This document shows, piece after piece, positions 22,964 through 30,035 of a stretch of 34,196 nucleotides of DNA (positions are counted from its first letter, which is position 1; the number at the start of each line of letters is the position of its first letter). Below the pieces are notes generated by a model. That model was given only the letters and a program-made list of their open reading frames with translations, was not told where the DNA came from and ran no database searches. This DNA is from a virus, in the IMG/VR virus record IMGVR_UViG_3300037517_001919, positions 1-34,196 of that record; one strand, given 5' to 3'. The position numbers and the translations under genes were made by a program.

Positions 22964-24699
22964 TATGTGTATTCCCAAAAGGGATAGATAAAACAACAGC
23001 CGAAGTAAAACAAGCTATAGAAAGTGGTTTAAGTACTAACGATCATAGCGCAGGTTTTGCTTTACGTCGTGCTGGTGAATCTGAAATTTATATTAAAAAA
23101 GGTTACGTACGTAAAGTAACTGATATTTACAAAGATATTATGGGACTAAAACCTGGTATTGATGATGTACTTATTGTACATGGTCGTATAGCTACTCATG
23201 GTGGTAATACTGCGGAATTAGCTCACCCATTTGTATGTTCTGAAGATTTAGATGAAGTTTTAACAACTGAAGGTAAAGTTACTAAACCAATATTAGCTCA
23301 TAATGGAGTATTTAGAGGTTTAGGTGATAGGGGATTACTAGCTAATAATTCAGACACTTCAGACTTTGCTCATAAAATAGCTGGTTCTAAGTTATTTCAA
23401 ACAGCCCTGTTTAGAAATCCTAAAAAAGTAGAGAGGCTATTAGACTCAGCTCCTTATAATATTTTAAGTTGGAGTAAGGTAGTATTCTTATACCCAATAG
23501 CTGATACTGAACCAGTTTATATTGGTACAGGTTGGAAAACTGTAGATAACTTAGGAGTATTTTCTAATGAAGGATACTCTAGAAAAGTTTATGATTTTGG
23601 AGGATCTTCATCAAACCCCCATCTGGCTCTGCAATCGACTTCAAAGAGTGGAGTGAACAACAACATATGTGGTGTTACTAATAAAAGTCTTGTAGGGCCT
23701 CAAACTGAAATAAATAGGAATGAGGAGGATTCTAACGATGAGATCTTTTTTCGCTACGACTCTTATGGGGTCTGTTCTACTTTCAGTAATTCTACTTTTA
23801 GGGTTAACGTATATAATTATCCGTTTCTTAACTTTAGGGTAGATAAGGTTATTTATAATAAAATGATAGCTAATAATAATTATCGTAAATCTTATGGTGT
23901 TACAACTTCTGATTTAAAACTATTGAATAGTTTATTATTCTTTGTAAATTATAAAATAATGTCATTCTCAGATGAGGATTGTTTTATAAAGTATGACTCT
24001 ACCAATAATATGTTAAATGTAAACAGAGTTAACGTTTCTAATGTCGATAAAAATGTATTTATCGAAACACCAATTAGATTATTAGAGAGCGTATTTATTA
24101 TAGAACCTAAATGGGCTAAACGTAGCAGAGTAGATCAATTAACTGGTGAAATTATTACTGATAGTGTAAGTAATATGGCTTTAAGTAATTTTATAGTTTC
24201 TTATAATGCCTTACGTAGACTCTCATTATTTAATAAGGATGGTACTATTAGTTTAAGTTACACTAAAAAGCTCTATAATATTGTAGAGGATAATATTTAT
24301 ATTTGTAAAGATGAGGAATTTATAAGAGCCTTTAATTCAAAATCACATTCTAATAGAAAAGGTGTGATTATTAAGAATAATTGTAGGTCCTTATTTATGT
24401 TAGGAGAGAATCTTATAAAGAAGATAACAAGTAATACTAATGTATTATTATATGATGTATCACCACTAGCTTTAGCATTATTTCTTTTAGAAAGATCTAC
24501 AAATTTAACTAAGTTCCAAGAAGAAAGTATTAAAGAAGCTATTAGCTCTTTTGCTTTCTTAAATCAGCTTATTAAATCTGACTTCATGTTCTATACTCCT
24601 TATAATGTAGAAACTAGTAATTTAGATTTTACTAGAAATTCAAGTAAGGCTAATCCTAAGGAGTACAATCCAAAAGAAGTACCAATTCTTTTAAACTAA
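22954..24699 (+). CDS. Class II glutamine amidotransferase with long C-terminal extension (second copy)
   Basis: Catalytic Cys2 is followed by DHSAGFALR (31-39), VHGRIATHGG (75-84), AHPF (90-93), AHNGVF (115-120) and NSDTSDF (132-138). These are the usual class II glutaminase positions in the same order as the first copy, but with clearly different sequence. About 380 residues follow with no recognised domain; part is Asn/Ser-rich. Its start lies inside the stop of the amidoligase (10-base overlap), so the two are made in step and may act as a complex. No acceptor synthase domain is present. I infer that it feeds ammonia to, or trims the product of, the second amidoligase. Confidence 0.87.
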   Translation: MCIVCVFPKGIDKTTAEVKQAIESGLSTNDHSAGFALRRAGESEIYIKKGYVRKVTDIYKDIMGLKPGIDDVLIVHGRIATHGGNTAELAHPFVCSEDLDEVLTTEGKVTKPILAHNGVFRGLGDRGLLANNSDTSDFAHKIAGSKLFQTALFRNPKKVERLLDSAPYNILSWSKVVFLYPIADTEPVYIGTGWKTVDNLGVFSNEGYSRKVYDFGGSSSNPHLALQSTSKSGVNNNICGVTNKSLVGPQTEINRNEEDSNDEIFFRYDSYGVCSTFSNSTFRVNVYNYPFLNFRVDKVIYNKMIANNNYRKSYGVTTSDLKLLNSLLFFVNYKIMSFSDEDCFIKYDSTNNMLNVNRVNVSNVDKNVFIETPIRLLESVFIIEPKWAKRSRVDQLTGEIITDSVSNMALSNFIVSYNALRRLSLFNKDGTISLSYTKKLYNIVEDNIYICKDEEFIRAFNSKSHSNRKGVIIKNNCRSLFMLGENLIKKITSNTNVLLYDVSPLALALFLLERSTNLTKFQEESIKEAISSFAFLNQLIKSDFMFYTPYNVETSNLDFTRNSSKANPKEYNPKEVPILLN

Positions 24700-24703
24700 A
24701 ACC

Positions 24704-25168
24704 ATGAGAAGAAGACACAAAAAACCAAAAATTAGAAACGATACAATGGTTAAAAAACCACCAAAGGCTCCTAAGGCAACTAAGGTTGATAATAGGAAAG
24801 TCAAGAATGCTAGAATAACTGTAATAGATGGTATAAAGTTTCACTCTGCATTAGAAGCTTTTACCTATAAGCTACTGTTAGAATCAGGTTTAAAATTTGC
24901 TTACGAACCCACATCATTCGAACTTATTCCCCCATTCGAATATGATGGTAAAAAAATACGTGGAGCAACTTATAAACCTGATTTTGTCGGTATAGATCAG
25001 GACTGGATAATAGAAGTTAAAGGATTTGAAACAGATGCCTTTAAAATCAGATGGAAGTTATTTAAATATATTTTATCAACTTCAGAAAAGAAATATAAAC
25101 TATTCTTACCAAGAAACCAAAAAGATGTAAGGGAAGCTATTGAGAAGATAGTAAACAAAGAAACTTAA
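24704..25168 (+). CDS. PD-(D/E)XK endonuclease (DUF1064-like)
   Basis: The protein has 154 residues. A strongly basic tail (Lys/Arg/Pro, 1-33) is followed by a compact nuclease fold: FHSALEAFTY with E51, YKPDFV with D93, and WIIEVKGF with E104 and K106, matching E...PD...ExK. The arrangement resembles DUF1064 and other small phage resolvase or endonuclease proteins. It could cleave branched DNA during replication or degrade host DNA. It sits between the amidotransferase and the FEN-type exonuclease, in a DNA metabolism run. Confidence 0.82.
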   Translation: MRRRHKKPKIRNDTMVKKPPKAPKATKVDNRKVKNARITVIDGIKFHSALEAFTYKLLLESGLKFAYEPTSFELIPPFEYDGKKIRGATYKPDFVGIDQDWIIEVKGFETDAFKIRWKLFKYILSTSEKKYKLFLPRNQKDVREAIEKIVNKET

Positions 25169-25189
25169 TGAAACAATTTTTTATCAATT

Positions 25190-25903
25190 ATGATTACCGC
25201 CCTAATTGACGGTGATTTCTTAATGTATATTTGCTCATATCAAAAAGCAAATACCCCTCAAAACACTCTTGAGTCCGTTATAAATTCTACGGATACTTTT
25301 TTACAAGAGATTTTTAAAGTAACAGAAGCAACACACTATTTAGGATTTTTAACAGGTTCCCCCAATTTCAGAAAAGAAATTTCGCCTGATTATAAAGCTA
25401 ATAGAGTGAAAAAAGAATTACCTGAATTTTTCAGAGATGTTCGTAATCATCTAGTAGATAATTGGAACTTTACTTATAAAGCTCCATATGAAGCTGATGA
25501 CTTATTGAACATGTATAAGAATGATAATACTATTATAGTATCTACTGATAAAGACCTTTTACTATTACCAGGACTACATTATAACCCAGTTAAAAAAACA
25601 TTTATAAGTACTACACCAGAAGATGCTGAAAAAGCTTTCTGGTCTAGCATGATAACAGGAGATAGGTCTGATAATATAAAAGGATTACCAGGTAGAGGTA
25701 TTAGATATGTAGAAGCTTTATTAGTAAATAATGTTAGGTTAGAGTTAAGTCTACCAGCATTAATTCTAGGAGAGTATATCAAATACTATGGCGAATATTC
25801 AGGTATAAACAAATTTAACACAAACTATAATTTACTTAAAATTCTAGAAAAGCCCTTAGAAACGGATTCTAATTTTCAATATTTAGAACCAATACAATTA
25901 TGA
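25190..25903 (+). CDS. FEN/T5-type 5'-3' exonuclease
   Basis: The protein has 237 residues and the structure-specific 5' nuclease fold: LIDGDF (D7, D9), YKANR (78-82), YEADDLL (E101, D103, D104), STDKDLLLLPG (D120, D122), and GDRSDNIKGLPGRG with the helix-3-turn-helix (D158, D161). It should remove RNA primers and flaps, complementing the DNA polymerase at 8504, which lacks this domain. It is shorter than T5 exonuclease and similar to T7 gp6-like proteins. Its stop overlaps the start of the MazG-like gene by 4 bases. Confidence 0.92.
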   Translation: MITALIDGDFLMYICSYQKANTPQNTLESVINSTDTFLQEIFKVTEATHYLGFLTGSPNFRKEISPDYKANRVKKELPEFFRDVRNHLVDNWNFTYKAPYEADDLLNMYKNDNTIIVSTDKDLLLLPGLHYNPVKKTFISTTPEDAEKAFWSSMITGDRSDNIKGLPGRGIRYVEALLVNNVRLELSLPALILGEYIKYYGEYSGINKFNTNYNLLKILEKPLETDSNFQYLEPIQL

Positions 25904-26256
25904 CTTTTGAAGAATTTAGTACTAAGACCAGCCGTACTATGGCTGATCTACATGATACAGAAAAAAATATAAACCACACCCTATTTGGTATGGTAACAGA
26001 ATTAGGAGAGATTACAGACCTGTTCAAAAAGAAAATGGCTTATGGGAAATTATTCTCACAAGAACAACTTATGGATGAGACAGGTGATTTACTATTCTAT
26101 CTTAGTGAATTTATAAGATTTAATAAGATGGATATCAGTGTAATATTACAGAAGAATTGTGACAAGCTAAAGATCAGATTTCCTGAAAAGTTTGATTCGG
26201 AAAGAGCTATTTCCCCAGATAAAGATACTGAAATGCAAATTTTTATAAAAGAATAG
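25900..26256 (+). CDS. MazG-family NTP pyrophosphohydrolase
   Basis: The protein has 118 residues with both metal-binding helices: MVTELGEITDLF (E34, E37) and LMDETGDLLFYL (E60, D63). A following segment, CDKLKIRFPEKF, is common in MazG-type proteins. It hydrolyses (d)NTPs or related alarmones. It is coupled to the FEN exonuclease by a 4-base overlap. It is closer to canonical MazG than the two other such proteins in this window. Confidence 0.88.
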   Translation: MTFEEFSTKTSRTMADLHDTEKNINHTLFGMVTELGEITDLFKKKMAYGKLFSQEQLMDETGDLLFYLSEFIRFNKMDISVILQKNCDKLKIRFPEKFDSERAISPDKDTEMQIFIKE

Positions 26257-26259
26257 TAT

Positions 26260-26862
26260 ATGCGAAAGAGTCTTTCATCAAATACAAATGTATCTAAAAC
26301 GTTTATTTACATGCTTCCATTACTTAACATTTCTCAAAAGTTAGTAAAGGAATACTGTATTGATGCTTTTTGTGGAGAAGCAACTATGCCTGAATTAAAC
26401 AATCATATTTTTTTATTATTTGAGTTTCATGCTGACCCTATAGATGAGAAATTACAGAGAGAATTTTCATCTTCCCCAGATTTTTACAACCGTTATCACG
26501 TAGATAAGAACTATGTGATGTTCATATTTAAAGTTGGAGAGAAGTGGGAGAAAGATTATTTACAATTTAAAGATTCTAAGTATTCTAAACTATCAGAAGA
26601 AGCAAAGAAAACAATTAAAGCTTATCACCATTTAGATGTAAGATCTAAAACACATGGTATATTATATAAAACAGAGGGTAGGAGACAATGGTTAGAACAG
26701 TATCTCAGTACTCATGACGATGGTACTCCACTTGGACAAGTAACTGTACCAGTTGATAATGAGTATGATGATGCGCTAGATTTAAACCAAGAGATATTCG
26801 ACCCACTTAGGTTTCAAACAGATTTCAATTTAAATTTAACTTTAACAGGGGAGAAAATTTAA
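26260..26862 (+). CDS. Phage protein of unknown function (200 aa)
   Basis: No family is recognised. Visible features are NNHIFLLFEFHADPIDEKL, FYNRYHVDKNYVMFIFKV and GRRQWLEQYLSTHDDGTPLG, suggesting an alpha/beta fold with a Trp/Arg-rich helix. The last codons form the 5' arm of a terminator-like hairpin, and the stop lies in its loop. Its place between MazG and ribonucleotide reductase suggests a link to nucleotide metabolism or virus assembly, but the sequence does not settle it. Confidence 0.65.
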   Translation: MRKSLSSNTNVSKTFIYMLPLLNISQKLVKEYCIDAFCGEATMPELNNHIFLLFEFHADPIDEKLQREFSSSPDFYNRYHVDKNYVMFIFKVGEKWEKDYLQFKDSKYSKLSEEAKKTIKAYHHLDVRSKTHGILYKTEGRRQWLEQYLSTHDDGTPLGQVTVPVDNEYDDALDLNQEIFDPLRFQTDFNLNLTLTGEKI

Positions 26863-26880
26863 TCTCCCCTGCTTTTCTTT
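26846..26880 (+). terminator. Rho-independent terminator-like hairpin before the reductase
   Basis: CAGGGGAGA (26846-26854) pairs perfectly with TCTCCCCTG (26863-26871) around an eight-base loop that contains the stop codon of the upstream gene. The pyrimidine run CTTTTCTTT follows, directly against the reductase ATG at 26881. It could end the upstream transcript, act as an attenuator for the reductase, or both. Confidence 0.72.
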
Positions 26881-28728
26881 ATGGATAAAGGATTAAAACT
26901 ACTTTCTCAATTAAACATTTTTGATAAGTACTCTAAGTATATACCATCCCTCAAGCGTAGGGAAACTTGGGAAGAAATATGTAATAGGTATGAAAATATG
27001 ATGATAGAAAAATACCCTATGCTCAGTAGGGAAATAGTACATCATATGCACTTAGTAAGAGCTAAAAAGGTATTACCATCAATGAGAGCACTTCAGTTCG
27101 CTGGAGATGCTGCTACACGTAATCCTAGTAGAATTTACAACTGTGCTTACTTACCTATTGACTCTATCTATTCCTTCTCAGAAACCATGTTCTTACTTTT
27201 AGGAGGAACTGGGGTAGGATATAGTGTACAATATAGTGACATCGAAAAATTACCAAACATAATAAAGCCTACTTTAAAAAGAAGGTATTTAGTACAAGAT
27301 AGTATAGAGGGTTGGGCTGATGCTGTAAAGGTTTTATTAAAATCTTATACAGGATACTCAAACTCTTTACCCATCTTTGATTTTAGTGATATTAGAAAAA
27401 AAGGTACTAGGCTAGTAACCTCAGGAGGTAAAGCTCCAGGACCAGATCCCTTAAAGAGATGTTTATTTCTTATTCAAGAAGTACTAAACTCTAAAGAGAA
27501 TGGTTCTAAATTAGAACCTATAGAAGCACATGATATATTATGCTACATAGCAGATGCTGTATTAGCAGGTGGAATTAGAAGAGCAGCTATGATTGCTCTG
27601 TTTAGTTTCGATGATATGAAGATGAAGACCTGTAAGTCAGGAAACTGGTGGGAGTTAAACCCGCAAAGAGGTAGAGCTAATAACTCAGCTATTATTATTA
27701 GGAACAGAATTCAAAAGAGTGAGTTTGATGAATACTGGTCTCTAATAGAAACTAATAAATCTGGTGAACCTGGTATTTATCTTACAAATGATTCAAGATG
27801 GGGAACTAACCCATGTGTTGAAATAGGTCTTAGACCATATCAATTCTGTAATCTTTGTGAGATAAATGTTAGTGATATAGTAGATTTAGAAGACTTTCAA
27901 GCTAGAGTTAGAGCTGCTGCATTCTTAGGTACCTTACAAGCAGGCTTCACTAACTTCCATTACCTTAGACCTATATGGCAGAGAACTACTGAAAAGGACG
28001 CTTTGCTAGGTTTAGGACAAACTGGTATAGCATCTAAAGAAGCTGAGAAGTATAACTTAGAAAGTTTAGCTAATTTAGCTAAAGAAGTTAATCTAGAGGT
28101 TTCAACCATAATAGGTATAAACCAAGCAGCTAGATTAACATGCGTTAAACCTAGTGGTACTACATCATGTGTATTAGGTACTAGTTCAGGCATACATGCG
28201 TGGCATAGTGATTATTATATTAGAAGAATGGAACTATCGGGTAACAACCCATTAGTTGAATTCTTATCAAAAAATTATCCTCAACTAATTAAACCATTAG
28301 TTAGATTACCAGGTTCTTATTGTGTTGAAATACCATGTAAAGCTCCAACAGGTGCTGTTACTAGACATAATGAAACCGCAACATCATTACTTGAAAGAGT
28401 TAAACATTTTACTATGAACTGGGTTAAACCTGGTCATATTAATGGTGCCAATACTCATAATGTTAGCACAACTATTACAGTAAAAGATGGTGAATGGGAT
28501 GAAGTAAAATCTTGGATGTGGGAAAATAGAGATATATTTAATGGTATGGCTATCTTACCTTTTGATGGTGGTACTTATAAAGAAACACCATTTGAAGATA
28601 TAGATGAAAAGACATATCATGAAATGTTATCTAAAATACCAGAAGATATAGATTTTACATTATTAGTAGAGGAAGAAGATGAAACAAAATTTGCACAAGA
28701 AATAGCTTGTGCTGGAGGAGTATGTTAA
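26881..28728 (+). CDS. Class II (adenosylcobalamin-dependent) ribonucleotide reductase
   Basis: Predicted to reduce ribonucleotides to deoxyribonucleotides using a B12 radical, independent of oxygen. The protein has 615 residues, against about 740 in the monomeric Lactobacillus enzyme. Conserved parts: PSMRALQFAG, NCAYLP with redox C88, LLGGTGVGYS, NPCVEIG with C312 (thiyl radical position) and E314, then QFCNLC with C323. The 11-residue spacing C312-C323 equals that of C408-C419 in the Lactobacillus protein. The segment KPSGTTSCVLGTSSGIH follows, and the C-terminal pair CAGGVC (C610, C615) would re-reduce the active site. No intein or split is seen. It begins just after a terminator-like hairpin. 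Confidence 0.93.
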   Translation: MDKGLKLLSQLNIFDKYSKYIPSLKRRETWEEICNRYENMMIEKYPMLSREIVHHMHLVRAKKVLPSMRALQFAGDAATRNPSRIYNCAYLPIDSIYSFSETMFLLLGGTGVGYSVQYSDIEKLPNIIKPTLKRRYLVQDSIEGWADAVKVLLKSYTGYSNSLPIFDFSDIRKKGTRLVTSGGKAPGPDPLKRCLFLIQEVLNSKENGSKLEPIEAHDILCYIADAVLAGGIRRAAMIALFSFDDMKMKTCKSGNWWELNPQRGRANNSAIIIRNRIQKSEFDEYWSLIETNKSGEPGIYLTNDSRWGTNPCVEIGLRPYQFCNLCEINVSDIVDLEDFQARVRAAAFLGTLQAGFTNFHYLRPIWQRTTEKDALLGLGQTGIASKEAEKYNLESLANLAKEVNLEVSTIIGINQAARLTCVKPSGTTSCVLGTSSGIHAWHSDYYIRRMELSGNNPLVEFLSKNYPQLIKPLVRLPGSYCVEIPCKAPTGAVTRHNETATSLLERVKHFTMNWVKPGHINGANTHNVSTTITVKDGEWDEVKSWMWENRDIFNGMAILPFDGGTYKETPFEDIDEKTYHEMLSKIPEDIDFTLLVEEEDETKFAQEIACAGGVC

Positions 28729-29945
28729 AAAATCATGATTTATTATTATCAGAAGGCATAAAAAGTGAAGAGCATAATGCTGCTAACCTAATTAATTTAT
28801 CTAATATTATAGAGAATATTTACCAAGACTTTTTAGACCTTTTATATGATAATTTTGAGATAGAATATTTATGTGATTTCACAAAGTATTTTGTTAAATT
28901 CCCGTCATATGATTTAGTTAAAGGTAGTGGATCTACTTTAGGAGAACATATGAATAATTATACTACCATAGTAAAATGTTATGAAAATATGTTTCATTCT
29001 TATTTAAATAAGATATTTTATGCTTTTTACTTAAATAAGTTTGGTATAGTAGATCCTAGTAGGAAAGAAACTACATATGTAAATAATATAGGAGGAAATG
29101 ACTTAAAAAATTATAAGTTAGTTATCCTTGATAAGTCTTTTATAGATCATATATGTAATATGTTTAGAATAAGTTATAAGTTAGACTCATTACAAAAGAT
29201 ACCAATTAATAAAAAATTACCTCAAGTAGAAGATTTAGAAACAATGCCAGTAATGCTTAATAATAATAATCCATATAAGCATATGTATGATGGTAATTAT
29301 TTTGAGACTAGTTGTTCTAGTATCTTTGTAGAGAACCCATATTGTAATTTAAAGTTACACGTTCCTTTAAAGTCTTACCATAATGAGGCTTTAGGTTATT
29401 TCGATCTTATTACAAGTTCTTACATAAATAAATCTTATAATGTATATTGTTTAAATACTTTTAAAGTAAACAATCCTGTAAGATATGCTGACTTTTTAAT
29501 TTATCAGGAAGATAAAAATCTAACTCAAGAAGAATTACTAAACTTATACAATAAGATTGATAATAAAGCTTCATTTTTAAGTAAGGTTGAAAGTACTTAT
29601 AAACAAATGACTGATCGAAATCCTTATTATTTAAAAGGATATCAATCAAGAATATTTATTAAAACTAAAGAACCTACTAAAGAGGAGATTAAAGTAGCTA
29701 AATCTAGAAGAAAGGGTACTACTTTAAATGGTGAACCTGGGTTTATACAAGATATACCTGTACCGCAAGAACCTAATATTCATTTTGGTCATGGTATGGG
29801 TAATCATATAAATGTAATATGGGACCATGAAGCTGAACTCGCTGCAGCAGAGAATGCACACCACCAAGCTTTATTAGACGAGGAAGCGCTTAATAATATG
29901 ATTGCACAACAAGCTGCAGAAGCAGGTAATAATATTCAAATGTAA
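28722..29945 (+). CDS. Phage protein of unknown function (407 aa), last gene of the rightward operon
   Basis: I chose ATG 28722 over the in-frame TTG at 28707; ATG leaves a 7-base overlap with the reductase. The body (1-330) is rich in Tyr, Asn and Phe with no recognised fold. A basic linker (KEEIKVAKSRRKGTT) leads to a His-rich stretch (HFGHGMGNHINVIWDHE) and an Ala/Glu helical tail ending NNIQM. The His-rich segment could bind metal. Nothing indicates a membrane location. It closes the rightward block, 34 bases before the bidirectional terminator. Confidence 0.65.
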   Translation: MLKNHDLLLSEGIKSEEHNAANLINLSNIIENIYQDFLDLLYDNFEIEYLCDFTKYFVKFPSYDLVKGSGSTLGEHMNNYTTIVKCYENMFHSYLNKIFYAFYLNKFGIVDPSRKETTYVNNIGGNDLKNYKLVILDKSFIDHICNMFRISYKLDSLQKIPINKKLPQVEDLETMPVMLNNNNPYKHMYDGNYFETSCSSIFVENPYCNLKLHVPLKSYHNEALGYFDLITSSYINKSYNVYCLNTFKVNNPVRYADFLIYQEDKNLTQEELLNLYNKIDNKASFLSKVESTYKQMTDRNPYYLKGYQSRIFIKTKEPTKEEIKVAKSRRKGTTLNGEPGFIQDIPVPQEPNIHFGHGMGNHINVIWDHEAELAAAENAHHQALLDEEALNNMIAQQAAEAGNNIQM

Positions 29946-29980
29946 ATAATAAAATAGTTAGTTCAAATAATACACACACA

Positions 29981-30021
29981 AAAAAGGGGAGGTAGATTAA
30001 TTCTACTTCCCCTATTTTTTT
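29981..30021. terminator. Bidirectional intrinsic terminator between converging genes
   Basis: GGGGAGGTAGA (29986-29996) pairs with TCTACTTCCCC (30002-30012) with one G-U pair, around the loop TTAAT. A run of A precedes the left arm and a run of seven T follows the right arm (30015-30021), so it can work on both strands. It lies between the end of the rightward block (29945) and the end of the leftward giant gene (30036), where transcription converges. Confidence 0.88.
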
Positions 30022-30035
30022 GTAAGCTGTTATTA

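Noticed and set aside
22720-23013. Minus-strand frame across the amidoligase/amidotransferase junction
   Set aside because: It is antisense to the conserved Cys2 start of the second amidotransferase and has no motif of its own.
26881-28728. Intein or split in the ribonucleotide reductase
   Set aside because: The protein is shorter than the Lactobacillus enzyme, with catalytic cysteines at normal spacing and no extra block.
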